A stretch of 64,000 bases of DNA from Phycisphaerae bacterium (GTDB lineage: Bacteria; Planctomycetota; Phycisphaerae; Phycisphaerales; SM1A02): the NCBI GenBank assembly GCA_016795035.1, contig JAEUIT010000027.1, positions 1 to 64,000 on the forward strand, written 5' to 3'. The translations under genes were made by a program, and so were the position numbers. The first letter of the stretch is position 1. Every line of letters starts with the position of its first letter. Of this stretch, positions 55,407 to 64,000 are shown piece by piece. The notes under the pieces are model-generated. The model was not told the DNA's origin and ran no database searches. It saw only the letters and a program-made list of their open reading frames with translations.

Positions 55407-57395
55407 ATGATGGACATGAACACGAAACCGACGACCTCGACGACCCGCTCCGGAACCACTGGCCTGACCGGCCTCGCGTTCCGGGGCTTCCGCTTCATCG
55501 CACCGCTGGCGCTCGCCGCGATGGTTGCGATGCCGCTCACGACCCTCGGTGGCATCGCGACCGCCGACGACTCGAAGCCGGCGACCCCCCCGGTCGCCAC
55601 TCCTCCGGCCGCAACCCCGCCTGCGACCAACCCGGCGACCGCGCCGTCGCGTGCTCCGGCGCGCGACAACGCCGCGGGAACCGCGAAGCGCGAAGCGCCC
55701 GCGACCCCGCCGACCTCGCCGAACGGCCCGGTCCGTCAGCGTCCGCTCCCCGCGAACAACCAGGCGCAGGGTCGCCCGACCGACGCGAAGGGCACTAGCG
55801 CCGTCGCCGCTCCCGATCCCAATGCCAAGCCCGTCCTCAAGTTCGATCCGGAAGTCCTCGACTTCGGCGAAATGCTGGGCGGCGTGACCATGACGAAGAC
55901 CGTCAAGATCACGAACATCAGCGACCAGCCGGTGACCATCACCCGCGCCGTTCCGAGCTGCGGCTGCACCGTTCCGGTCGTTCCCAAGGACCCGATCGCT
56001 CCCGGCGCCACGGCCGAAGGCCAGATCTCGCTCAAGCCGCCGGAAAAGCAGGGCACCGACCTCAACAAGAAGGTGACCTTCCAGATCGACGGCCATCCGC
56101 CGATGGTCTATGAGCTCAAGGGTCACGTCGTCGAAGTCATCAGCGTCAAGCCCGACTTCATCGACGCCCCGGCGCCGGACCAGGCCGAGTCGGCCGCGAC
56201 CGTCGTCACGCTCACCTCGATCGACGGCAATCCGTTCAAGGTCGCGAGCGTCAACCCGCCCATCGTGAAGAACCTCGACACCTCGGCCGCCGCCGAGCAC
56301 AAGCTCGAGATCGACTGGGCCGCGTGGGCGGAGCAGGGCAAGACCGCGAAGCTCACGGTCGTGACCGATCACCCGAAGGCGCCGAACCTGATGGTCGTGA
56401 TCAAGCGCTCGATCCGCGACGTGCAGCCGATTCCGCCGAAGAACCCGGTGGATCGCGCCCAGACGGCGGACCCGCTCGTCTCCGCGGTGCGCAGCAAGAA
56501 CATCGAATCGGTGAAGCTCCTCCTCGCCGGTGGCGCGGATCCGAACAAGAAGGATCCGGTCGGCGGCGATCGCACGCCGATGCACTGGGCGGCCAAGGAC
56601 GGCAACAAGGAGATCATGGAACTCCTCATCGCCGCGAAGGGCAACCTCGAGATCGCGGATCGCGTGGGCAAGACCCCGCTCTCCGTTGCAGCTGAATCGA
56701 AGGACGGCGCCGCGATGGTCGCCTTCCTCCTCGAGAAGGGCGCGAGCCCGAATGCCCGCGACACGATCGGCGGCAGCCCGCTTCTCTGGGCCGCCGGCCT
56801 CGGCTCGCCCGACTCGGTGAAGGCGCTCGTCGCCAAGGGCGCCGACGTCAACGTCGTCGACGTCAACGGCCTCACGCCGATCCTCTGGGCTGCCGGTATC
56901 GGTTCGCCCGACACCGTCGAAGTGCTCCTCAAGGCCGGTGCGAAGACCGACGCCTCCGACAAGATCACCGGCGACACCGCGCTCATGCGTGCGGCCCGCA
57001 CCGGACGCGTCGAGTCGCTCGCGCTTCTCATCAAGGCTGGCGCGGCGCTCAACGCCCGCAACCTCTCGGGTCAGACCGCATTCATGCTCGCGGCGACCTC
57101 GGGTTCGGTCGAGAAGCTCCAGGCCCTCAAGGACGCCGGCGCCGACGTGAAGGCGACCGACTCGCGCGGTTGGAACGCGATGGACTTCGCGAAGAACCGC
57201 ATCGACAACGAGCGTGGCCGCGTCGTCGGCTTCCTCGAAGGCTTCCTTGCGGCGAACGCGCCGGCGAACACCGCGCCGTCGACCACGCCGGCCGGTGGCG
57301 CCACCGCCGCGTCGGGCAGCTCGAACGGCACGTCCGGCGACACGAAGCCGGCCGCGTCGACCGAGCCCGCGAAGCAGCCGACCGCGTCGCGCTGA
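55407..57395 (+). CDS. Secreted DUF1573 and ankyrin-repeat protein
   Basis: About 662 residues. A signal segment (FIAPLALAAMVAMPLTTLGG) is followed by a Pro/Ala/Thr-rich linker. A DUF1573 domain (about residues 140-235) has the family hallmarks PVLKFDPEVLDFGEMLGG and CGCTVP, plus a second immunoglobulin-like part. Residues ~350-600 are seven ankyrin repeats (TPMHWAAKDGNKEIMELLIA, SPLLWAAGLGSPDSVKALV, TPILWAAGIGSPDTVEVLL). A disordered Thr/Ser/Ala tail ends the chain. DUF1573 domains are common in planctomycetes; function unknown. A strong terminator follows. Confidence 0.85.
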   Translation: MMDMNTKPTTSTTRSGTTGLTGLAFRGFRFIAPLALAAMVAMPLTTLGGIATADDSKPATPPVATPPAATPPATNPATAPSRAPARDNAAGTAKREAPATPPTSPNGPVRQRPLPANNQAQGRPTDAKGTSAVAAPDPNAKPVLKFDPEVLDFGEMLGGVTMTKTVKITNISDQPVTITRAVPSCGCTVPVVPKDPIAPGATAEGQISLKPPEKQGTDLNKKVTFQIDGHPPMVYELKGHVVEVISVKPDFIDAPAPDQAESAATVVTLTSIDGNPFKVASVNPPIVKNLDTSAAAEHKLEIDWAAWAEQGKTAKLTVVTDHPKAPNLMVVIKRSIRDVQPIPPKNPVDRAQTADPLVSAVRSKNIESVKLLLAGGADPNKKDPVGGDRTPMHWAAKDGNKEIMELLIAAKGNLEIADRVGKTPLSVAAESKDGAAMVAFLLEKGASPNARDTIGGSPLLWAAGLGSPDSVKALVAKGADVNVVDVNGLTPILWAAGIGSPDTVEVLLKAGAKTDASDKITGDTALMRAARTGRVESLALLIKAGAALNARNLSGQTAFMLAATSGSVEKLQALKDAGADVKATDSRGWNAMDFAKNRIDNERGRVVGFLEGFLAANAPANTAPSTTPAGGATAASGSSNGTSGDTKPAASTEPAKQPTASR

Positions 57396-57455
57396 TTCGC
57401 TCGGACCGATCCGTCCGTACCTGATCCGGAACTCCTGAAGTTCGGAATGTGCCAC

Positions 57456-57484
57456 AAGGCCCGCCCTCGTCCGGGGCGGGCCTT
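57456..57484 (+). terminator. Rho-independent terminator
   Basis: AAGGCCCGCCC pairs with GGGCGGGCCTT, followed by CTTCAT. It ends the DUF1573/ankyrin transcript 60 bp after the stop. Confidence 0.85.
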
Positions 57485-57532
57485 CTTCATGCGCTCCAAA
57501 GTGCGTCGGCAGTCCGTACGATCGCCCCTCCC

Positions 57533-59092
57533 ATGAGCGTTCACGCTGCCACTCCGTCGTCGTCGGCCACCGGCCACGCCACTCCCTATGACCGTCTGAT
57601 GTCGATCACCCGCGAGGCATCGCTCCTCGGCGCGACGGGCCAGATCCTCGGCTGGGATCAGGAAACGATGATGCCGGAGGGCGGGCTCGAGCTGCGCTCG
57701 CGGCAACTCGCGCAGCTCGCCCGCATGACGCACGAACTCGCGACCGATCCGCGCGTCGGCGAGTGGCTCGCGGCGTGCGAAGCGGACGCGTCGCTCATGT
57801 CCGATCCATTCAGCGTTGCCGCCGTCAACGTCCGCGAGACGCGCCGCGCCTACGACCGGGCGACGAAGATCCCGGCCTCCCTCGTCGAAGAGTTGGCGAA
57901 GACGACGAGCATCAGCCAGCACGAGTGGGCCGAGGCCCGCAAGTTGAGCGACTTCGCGCGTTTCCGCCCGCACCTCGAGAAGATCGTGCGGCTCCTCCGC
58001 GAGCGGGCCGCATGCTTCGGCTGGGACAAGGCGAAGGGCGAAGCGTGGGACGCGCTCGCCGACGAGTACGAGCCCGGCTGCACCGCGGCCGAGGTCGAGA
58101 GCGTCTTCAAGCCCTTGCGCACGCGCCTGGCCGGCCTCGTGAGCGACCTTCTCACGAAGGGGAAGGCGCCGCGCGCGGAGTTCAACGACTACGCCGTGCC
58201 GGTCGAGGCGCAGGAGCGCTTCTCGCGCTTCGTCCTCGAGAAGATTGGCTTCGACTTCCGGCGCGGGCGGCTCGATCGCTCGACGCATCCTTTCTGCGGC
58301 GGGTCGCACTGCAACGACGTGCGCATGACGAGCCGCTACAGCGAGCGCTGCCTCAATGACGGCCTCGGCAGCTCGATGCACGAGGCGGGGCACGGCATGT
58401 ACGAGCAGGGGCTCCGCTTCGAACACGTCGGCACGCCGATGGGCGAGAGCGTGTCGCTCGGCATCCACGAGAGCCAGTCGCGCATGTGGGAGAACCAGGT
58501 CGGCCGCAGCCGCGCCTTCTGGACGTGGGCGATGAAGGAGTTGCCGCGTTTCGTCGGCGACGACGCGCAGCGCTTCTCGCTCGACGACTTCTACGGCGCC
58601 GCGAACGTGGTCGAGCCGGGCTTCATCCGCGTCGACGCCGACGAGGCGACGTACAACCTCCACATCATGATCCGCTTCGAGATCGAGCGCGCGATCATCC
58701 GCGGCGAACTCGACGTTGCAGGCATCCCGAGCGTGTGGAACCGGATGTACAAGGAGTACCTCGGGCTCGACGTCCCCGACGATCGCCGCGGCTGCCTCCA
58801 GGACATCCACTGGTCGATGGGCTCGATGGGCTACTTCCCGACCTACACGCTCGGCAATCTCTACGCGGCGCAGTTCTTCGAGGCGGCGCGGAAGGAGATG
58901 CCCGACCTTCTCGACCAGTTCGCCCGCGGCGAGTTCGGCGGCCTCAAGCGTTGGCTGAACGGCAAGATCCACGAGGAGGGGAAGCGCTACCTCCCGCGCG
59001 ACCTCTGCCGCCGCGTGACCGGGCAGGAGCTCTCGCCGGAGCCTCTCATGCGGCACCTCGAGGGCAAGCTGCGGCCGCTGTACGGGCTGTAA
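57533..59092 (+). CDS. Carboxypeptidase Taq (M32) metallopeptidase
   Basis: 519 residues, normal M32 length. It removes C-terminal residues from peptides with a Zn or Co ion. The zinc site HEAGH is at residues 283-287 (SSMHEAGHGMYEQG), with the third ligand Glu in SLGIHESQSRMWE; upstream family motifs are GWDQETMMPEGG, SDFARFRPHLEKIV, STHPFCGG and the C-terminal YFPTYTLGNLYAAQFF. The start ATG 57533 was used because the frame upstream shows no family match. Confidence 0.95.
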   Translation: MSVHAATPSSSATGHATPYDRLMSITREASLLGATGQILGWDQETMMPEGGLELRSRQLAQLARMTHELATDPRVGEWLAACEADASLMSDPFSVAAVNVRETRRAYDRATKIPASLVEELAKTTSISQHEWAEARKLSDFARFRPHLEKIVRLLRERAACFGWDKAKGEAWDALADEYEPGCTAAEVESVFKPLRTRLAGLVSDLLTKGKAPRAEFNDYAVPVEAQERFSRFVLEKIGFDFRRGRLDRSTHPFCGGSHCNDVRMTSRYSERCLNDGLGSSMHEAGHGMYEQGLRFEHVGTPMGESVSLGIHESQSRMWENQVGRSRAFWTWAMKELPRFVGDDAQRFSLDDFYGAANVVEPGFIRVDADEATYNLHIMIRFEIERAIIRGELDVAGIPSVWNRMYKEYLGLDVPDDRRGCLQDIHWSMGSMGYFPTYTLGNLYAAQFFEAARKEMPDLLDQFARGEFGGLKRWLNGKIHEEGKRYLPRDLCRRVTGQELSPEPLMRHLEGKLRPLYGL

Positions 59093-59225
59093 GCCGGGTC
59101 GCGTCCATGCACGGGTGCCTCCCGGACAGGGGGCACGAAGGACATCCGGGATTTCTGGCGCTCGTCGCGGAGGGTCTTCGCGTCAGGGGTGTGCCGCGGG
59201 CGCACCTCGCCCGCACGGAGACCCC

Positions 59226-61478
59226 ATGCATCGAAAGACCTATCGGCCGTCTCGCGCGGCGCTCACCGCCGCCGCCGTCCTCGCCGCCACCGCCGCCTCG
59301 ACCGCGGCGCACGCGCAAGCGAAGCACTGGAACGCCGCGGACGGCTCCTGGAACGTCGGCGCGAACTGGTCGCCGCTCGGCGTCCCAGGCGTCGGCAACC
59401 AGGTGTTCATCGGGAGTACGGCGATCGCCAAGAACGCCTGGGTGACCCTCAACGCGAACGCCTCGATCGCCGAGCTCACGATCACGGACGGGATGACGCT
59501 CGACAGCGCCAACGCGCAACTCCTCGTTGCAGGCGCGACGCTCATCTCGGGCTACAACAGCGACGGCATCTTCGGATATCCGTCGCGACTCCGAGTCGCG
59601 AACGGACCGGCGCTGACCGACGTGGGCCTCGGCCCGGTCGAGATCACCGACGAGGGGCGCCTTTCGCTCGAAGGGGGCGTCGTCCTTGTTGCCGGCCTTC
59701 TCGACATCGACACGACCGGCTACCTCTCGGGTGACGGGCTGGTGCGGCTCACGAGCAACGCGGCGACGGCGATGCTCGTCGACGGCGGCCTCGGCGCCGG
59801 CATGCCGCTCCTCACGCTGAGTCAGGAAGGCGCCGGCCGCATCGATCTCGACGGGTCGGTCGCCGGCGACGACACGCTCAATATCACGCTCTCGAAGATC
59901 GACAACACCGACTTCGCGCGGCTCACGATCATCGGCGACGCGCTCGTCGACGCGATGGACGACGACATCTGGATCGGTGGCGGCAACGAGCTGACGATGT
60001 CGCTCACGGACGGCTGGACGATGGGGGCGGGCGCCGAGATCAAGTTCATCGCGAGCGCCGCCGACGATCCGCCCGCCCGGCTGAAGGGGAATCACGCGAC
60101 GCTGCGCGGCACGATCTTCGTCGGCGGATCGTCGACCGAAGGGCGCATCGACGCGCCGGTCACGCTCGAGTCGACCGTCGTCGCTTCGATCGGCCCCGGC
60201 GACCTCCTCCACACGACAAACGACGCCACGATCGAGGGCGGCTCGTTCGACATCGGCCTCGCCGGGAGCGTCGATTTCTCGGGCGACACGCTCGTCCAGG
60301 GCGGCACGTTCACGACGGTGAGCGACGACCTCGCCGACGGCGGCGTGCGGTTCGATGGCGCGACGGTCTACGACGGCACGCTCACGATCGACGGCATCGG
60401 GCAGCAGAATGGCGACGCCACCGTCGTCGGCCCGACGGTCATCAACGCGACGCGCTTCGACCTCGACGGCCTCGACGGCCTGACGTCGTGGTCGATCGCG
60501 AACGGCCTCGAGGTGAACGCCGATTCGATCGACGAGGGGAGTCCGTTCTTCAACGGCTCGATCGAGATCGCGGGCGGCTTCCTCGGAAAGCTCACGGTGA
60601 ACATGGCCGATCCCGGAACGTTCTGGGTGATGGGCGGCTCGATGTCGCTCGGCGGCGTGGCCGCGATCATGACGGTGCGGCTCGACGGCAACCCGATCCT
60701 CTTCAGCGGCCCGCTCGACGTCACGAACCGCGTGCGCGCCGACTGCTTCCTGCGCTTCGAGCATTCGTCGACGGTCACCTTCGCCGGTCCGTCGTCCCGG
60801 CTGCGCAGCACCGAGTACGCCGACATCTGGGATGGCGCGACCTTCTCGGGCGGCCAGTTCGAGAACGCCCCGGCTGCAACGCTGAAACTCATGCAAGGTG
60901 CGAGCCTCGGTTCGACGGCGCTCCTCAATGAGGGCGATCTCAGGCTCGGCGCCGGCAGCGGTCCGGGGCTCGGATTCGCCTCGCAGGTGACGATGACGCC
61001 GACCTCGCGGTTCTTCGTCGATATCGGCGGCGCCGCCCCCGGCTTCCAGCACGACCAGCTGCAGGCCTCGGGCAGCGTCGCGCTCGCGGGCACGCTCGAG
61101 ATCGACCTTGCCGACCTCGGCGACGGCATCTTCGAACCAGCGCTCGACGCGACGTACACGATCCTCACGGCGCCGCTCGGCGGTCGCTCGGGGCTCTTCG
61201 CGAATCAGCCAGTGTCGTTCGTGCCCGGCAAGGCGTATGTCTGGTCGGTCGGCTACGGCTCGACGCGCTTCAACGACACCGTCACCGTGAAGGTCGCCGA
61301 CATCATCCCGTGCCCGGCGGATCTGAACGGCGACGGCCTGATCGACGGCGCCGACCTTGCGATCCTCCTCGGCTCGTGGGGGCCGTGCCTCGGCTGCAAC
61401 GCGGACTTTGATCTCAGCGGCATGGTCGACGGGGCGGACCTTGCGGTCTTGCTCGGGGCGTGGGGGGAGTGCCTCTAA
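59226..61478 (+). CDS. Secreted beta-helix-like protein with C-terminal dockerin-like pair
   Basis: 750 residues with a signal peptide (ALTAAAVLAATAASTAAHAQ). An initial KHWNAADGSWNVGANWSPLG (parts HWNAADGSW and NWSPLG) is the opening of many autotransporter-like/PEP-type passenger proteins. It is followed by ~550 residues of Gly/Asp/Thr-rich short repeats likely to form a beta-helix. The end carries two dockerin-like motifs (PADLNGDGLIDGADLAILLG and DFDLSGMVDGADLAVLLGAW). There is no beta-barrel domain, so attachment is through the dockerin-like tail. Confidence 0.83.
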   Translation: MHRKTYRPSRAALTAAAVLAATAASTAAHAQAKHWNAADGSWNVGANWSPLGVPGVGNQVFIGSTAIAKNAWVTLNANASIAELTITDGMTLDSANAQLLVAGATLISGYNSDGIFGYPSRLRVANGPALTDVGLGPVEITDEGRLSLEGGVVLVAGLLDIDTTGYLSGDGLVRLTSNAATAMLVDGGLGAGMPLLTLSQEGAGRIDLDGSVAGDDTLNITLSKIDNTDFARLTIIGDALVDAMDDDIWIGGGNELTMSLTDGWTMGAGAEIKFIASAADDPPARLKGNHATLRGTIFVGGSSTEGRIDAPVTLESTVVASIGPGDLLHTTNDATIEGGSFDIGLAGSVDFSGDTLVQGGTFTTVSDDLADGGVRFDGATVYDGTLTIDGIGQQNGDATVVGPTVINATRFDLDGLDGLTSWSIANGLEVNADSIDEGSPFFNGSIEIAGGFLGKLTVNMADPGTFWVMGGSMSLGGVAAIMTVRLDGNPILFSGPLDVTNRVRADCFLRFEHSSTVTFAGPSSRLRSTEYADIWDGATFSGGQFENAPAATLKLMQGASLGSTALLNEGDLRLGAGSGPGLGFASQVTMTPTSRFFVDIGGAAPGFQHDQLQASGSVALAGTLEIDLADLGDGIFEPALDATYTILTAPLGGRSGLFANQPVSFVPGKAYVWSVGYGSTRFNDTVTVKVADIIPCPADLNGDGLIDGADLAILLGSWGPCLGCNADFDLSGMVDGADLAVLLGAWGECL

Positions 61479-61516
61479 AGGCCGAAAATAGAAAGGGGAA
61501 ATGGAGAGGAAAGCAC

Positions 61517-61545
61517 GAGGGCTCCGCGTTGCACGCGGAGCCCTC
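61517..61545. terminator. Bidirectional terminator
   Basis: A perfect 12-bp stem GAGGGCTCCGCG / CGCGGAGCCCTC with loop TTGCA, between convergent genes and followed by GTTCGGTTTCG. Confidence 0.8.
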
Positions 61546-61576
61546 GTTCGGTTTCGACTGTGCGTGGCGTGTTCGA

Positions 61577-62164
61577 TCAGGCCGTGCGCATCGCGGCGGA
61601 CTCGGCCTTCATCGCCATCGCGCCCATGATCCAGGCCCAGCCTTGGACCATGAGTTCGATCGCCATGAACATGCCGATCGCCCAGATGCCCGACGCGGGC
61701 CACTGGTACCAGATCATCGCGCCAAGGACGAACGAGGCGAGTCCGGAGAATCCTGCCCACGCGCGGTTCGGCATCCCGGTCGCGCGAAGGGCGACCACCA
61801 TCTGGAAGATGCCTGCAACGACGAGCGCGATCGCGATCCAGAGGGTGAGCGCGATGCTCGCGACGTACGGATGCAGGATCGCGATCATGCCGCCCACGAT
61901 GTAGGCGAGGCCGAGCAGCACGTGACCGATGCGCGTGCCGCCGGTGTCGTGCGTGACGGCCCGGGCGATCGCGGCGATGCCGCCGAAGACGAGAAGGCAG
62001 CCGAAGAAGATCGCGGTCGTCCAGGTGAGGACGCACGCGGCACCCACGCCGATCACGCCGACCACGAGCATGAGGATGCCGTAGATGAGCGCGAGGCCCG
62101 GCGACGAGGGACCGGTGCGAACGTTTGAATTCGACGACTGGGTGGTGGTCGGGACGGAAGCCAT
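61577..62164 (-). CDS. HdeD family (DUF308) membrane protein
   Basis: 195 residues with about six spans arranged as paired hydrophobic repeats (LALIYGILMLVVGVIGVGAA, FFGCLLVFGGIAAIARA, LTLWIAIALVVAGIFQ, FSGLASFVLGAMIWYQWPASG), matching HdeD/DUF308. HdeD of E. coli is linked to acid resistance, but the biochemical role is unknown. 29 bp past the sugar-binding protein gene on the same strand, so co-transcription is likely. Confidence 0.83.
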   Translation of the reverse strand: MASVPTTTQSSNSNVRTGPSSPGLALIYGILMLVVGVIGVGAACVLTWTTAIFFGCLLVFGGIAAIARAVTHDTGGTRIGHVLLGLAYIVGGMIAILHPYVASIALTLWIAIALVVAGIFQMVVALRATGMPNRAWAGFSGLASFVLGAMIWYQWPASGIWAIGMFMAIELMVQGWAWIMGAMAMKAESAAMRTA

Positions 62165-62193
62165 GCGGAGCGGGACCTTTCAGGCATCGCCGA

Positions 62194-63225
62194 TCAGTAG
62201 ACGCTGTCGGCGAAGTAGTACTGCGCCGCGTTCTCCGGCGTGATGAGTTCGACGTCGATCATCATGTGCTTCGGCATGAAGGGCATGATCTTCGTGCGGT
62301 TGCCGTCGCGAAGGACGCCGACCGCGAGCTGGATGCCGGTCGCGATCATCGATGGGGGATAGGTGATGTCGGCGGGGAACATCGGGTCCTTCTCGCCGAC
62401 GCGCTTCACGATGTCCTTCATGCCGGCGCCGCCGAGGATCCACATCTCCTTCGCGCGGCCCGCTTCCTTGATCGCCTGCTCGGCGCCGAGCGCCATGTCG
62501 TCGTCGGAGGCCCAGACGACGTCGATGCCCTTGGCGCCGCCGGGATTCTTGACGAGGAGGGTCTCCATCACTTCAAGCGCCTTCTGGCGATTCCAGTTGC
62601 CGGTCGCCTGACCGACCACTTCGATGCCGGGGTTCGCCTTGAAGACCTCCATCGCCGCGTTCACGCGATCGGAGTTCACGGTGCAGGGGATGCCTTCGAG
62701 GATGACGATCCGCGCCTTGCCGCCCTTCTCCTTCTTCACGCGGTCGACGATGAACTGCGCGGACGTCCGGCCGAATGCCTTGTTGTCGCCTTCGAGGAAG
62801 ATGTCGGCGACCGGTTCGAGGAAGCCGCGGTCGACGTTGACGATCAGAACGCCCGCCTGCGCGGCCTGCTTCGCGACCGGCGTGAGCGGCGCGCTTTCCG
62901 TCGCGAGGATCACGAGACCGTCGACACCCTTCGCGAGCATCGTCTCGATGTCCGCGATCTGCTTCTCGGGGTTCGCGGCGGCGGCGAACGTCCAGTCGAT
63001 CTGCGGATAGAGGGCCATCGCCTGCTTCGCCCACCAGACGACGCCGGCGGTCCATCCGTGGTCGGCGGCGGGCACGCTCACGCCGATCGAGACGCGCTTT
63101 CCGGAGTTGGACGCGGGAGCGCCGCCGGAGGTCGCCTGCGACGCCGCAGTCAGGGGCGCGGTGACACCGGCGGCGGCAAGCGAACCGGCGAGGGCGGTGA
63201 GAGTCTGTCGTCGAGTGATGCTCAT
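62194..63225 (-). CDS. Tat-exported sugar-binding protein (ABC-type, Peripla_BP_4)
   Basis: 343 residues. A twin-Arg signal (SITRRQTLTALAGSLAAAG) exports it folded. The mature part has the type I periplasmic-binding fold of the ribose/xylose family: RVSIGVSVPAADHGWTAGVV, LYPQIDWTFAAAANPEKQIADI (part ANPEKQIADIETML), GVDGLVILATESAPLTPVA, VNVDRGF, ILEGIPCTVNSDRV, VVWASDDDMALGAEQAI and a C-terminal ITPENAAQYYFADSVY. No transporter permease or ATPase gene is adjacent in the window. Divergent from the oxidoreductase gene. Confidence 0.9.
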   Translation of the reverse strand: MSITRRQTLTALAGSLAAAGVTAPLTAASQATSGGAPASNSGKRVSIGVSVPAADHGWTAGVVWWAKQAMALYPQIDWTFAAAANPEKQIADIETMLAKGVDGLVILATESAPLTPVAKQAAQAGVLIVNVDRGFLEPVADIFLEGDNKAFGRTSAQFIVDRVKKEKGGKARIVILEGIPCTVNSDRVNAAMEVFKANPGIEVVGQATGNWNRQKALEVMETLLVKNPGGAKGIDVVWASDDDMALGAEQAIKEAGRAKEMWILGGAGMKDIVKRVGEKDPMFPADITYPPSMIATGIQLAVGVLRDGNRTKIMPFMPKHMMIDVELITPENAAQYYFADSVY

Positions 63226-63494
63226 TGGAAGTCGCGTGAAACGTGGAGGCGAAGATTCGGGTGCATGCCGAATCGAGGCGGAGGATACGCGAAGCCGCGC
63301 GCGGCGCGGTCACACGGCGATCGAATTGCGGGGGCCTCGAGGTCCGGCGATCGAGGCGACTGCCCGAGGAGCGAACCGGAAGGCGCCGCGTAGATTCGAG
63401 CGAGGTCGCGGCGGGCCGTGCGCTCGACGTTCGCATCAACGGCGAGTGTCGGTCGCTGCCGGAACGGCCCGACGCGCCTCCTTCCTCACCCCCA

Positions 63495-64000
63495 ATGCCC
63501 CGCGCGACGAAACCATCCCGTGGCCGCACTCGGCCGGTCCGCTACGCGGTCGTCGGCCTCGGCCACATCGCGCAGGTCGCGATACTGCCCGCGTTCGCCC
63601 ACGCCGGAAACTCCACGCTCGCGGCGCTCGTCTCCGACTCGCCGAAGAAGCGTTCGGAACTCGGCCGCCGCTACGACATTCCGGTGCGCGTCGGGTATGA
63701 CGGCTTCGACGCGCTCATGCGCTCGGGCGACATCGACGCCGCCTTCATCGCGCTCCCGAACTCGATGCACCGCGACTTCGCGGTGCGCGCGGCCAACGCC
63801 GGCGTCCACGTCCTCTGCGAGAAGCCGATGGCGGCGACGAGCGCGGACTGCCGCGCGATGCTCGCCGCGTGCCGGCGCCGCGACGTGCGCCTCATGATCG
63901 CGTATCGCCTCCACTTCGACGTCGCCAACCTGCGCGTCGTCGAACACGTGCGCTCCGGCGCGCTCGGGCCGGTTCGGATCTTCAGCTCGACCTTCACGAT
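63495..64000 (+). CDS. Gfo/Idh/MocA-family oxidoreductase (partial, runs off the window)
   Basis: At least 168 residues visible, the 3' end lies outside. The N-terminal NAD(P)-binding Rossmann motif is VVGLGHIAQVAILPAFAHA (GxGxxA), followed by LVSDSPKKRSELGRRY, DAAFIALPNSMHRDFAVRA and the family signature GVHVLCEKPMA with the catalytic-site Lys-Pro. RLHFDVANLRVVEHV and GPVRIFSSTFT begin the substrate domain. These enzymes oxidise or reduce sugars. Divergent from the sugar-binding protein gene, so a shared sugar pathway is possible. Confidence 0.88.
   Translation, partial: MPRATKPSRGRTRPVRYAVVGLGHIAQVAILPAFAHAGNSTLAALVSDSPKKRSELGRRYDIPVRVGYDGFDALMRSGDIDAAFIALPNSMHRDFAVRAANAGVHVLCEKPMAATSADCRAMLAACRRRDVRLMIAYRLHFDVANLRVVEHVRSGALGPVRIFSSTFT

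Noticed and set aside
59046..62036. 996-codon minus-strand frame opposite the beta-helix protein
   Set aside because: Arg/Glu/Asp-rich shadow without motifs; the plus-strand gene has a signal peptide and dockerin-like end.

Overview
The window reads as a chromosomal segment of a high-GC planctomycete, most likely of the Phycisphaerae lineage. The evidence is indirect. Six secreted proteins carry the tandem D-x-D/N-G-x-G ... DLGxLLGAWG (GC-type dockerin-like) motif, one also carries the DCNGNGxPD motif, and there are Cys-rich 'DxxCCxxxWDxxC' proteins, membrane proteins with zinc ribbons, and a DUF1573/ankyrin protein. No 16S rRNA is present to confirm this. Gene density is normal, strands alternate often, and many convergent pairs are only 3-20 bp apart.

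Layout. 1-11 kb: a secreted FG-GAP/dockerin-like protein; a ~0.93 kb array of about 20 REP-like quasi-palindromes; trpA; lexA with a putative upstream membrane gene and a palindromic site; a PLP enzyme; a HEAT-like secreted protein; a truncated hemoglobin; a SPOR lipoprotein. 11-21 kb: an acyl-CoA synthetase, two large Cys-rich dockerin-like proteins in tandem, a peroxiredoxin, tRNA-Gly(TCC), and a 14-repeat kelch/propeller-like secreted protein. 21-28 kb: an FAD monooxygenase facing a putative catabolic operon (ketose 3-epimerase-like, Tm-1-like, creatininase-like, FAD-linked oxidase). 28-32 kb: a second propeller/dockerin-like protein, an RtcB-type protein and small genes. 32-39.5 kb: pgi-gnd-zwf-cydA-cydB, tightly spaced, joining oxidative pentose phosphate genes to a cytochrome bd-type quinol oxidase. 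39.5-43.9 kb: an accessory stretch of unrecognised and membrane proteins bounded by heptamer repeats and REP-like elements. 44-50 kb: membrane pyrophosphatase, a pseudouridine synthase, an aminotransferase, an unrecognised protein and rplU. 50-55 kb: rnpB, a conserved hypothetical, a family 4-like uracil-DNA glycosylase, dtd and a MEMO-family protein. 55-64 kb: DUF1573/ankyrin, M32 carboxypeptidase, a beta-helix-like dockerin protein, HdeD-like, a sugar-binding protein, and the start of a Gfo/Idh/MocA oxidoreductase that runs off the window.

The most unusual content is non-coding. (i) A dense irregular array of REP-like quasi-palindromes (2784-3713) has single relatives at 39.6, 40.8 and 43.5 kb. 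(ii) A family of 7-bp-period repeats lies in intergenic DNA at four loci; at two of them facing arrays could fold into long imperfect stems, and one runs into the 3' end of a gene. (iii) The octamer CGTTGCAG/CTGCAACG is strikingly over-represented (about 40 copies counted by eye). No RAYT transposase, cas gene, integrase, or cohesin was recognised.
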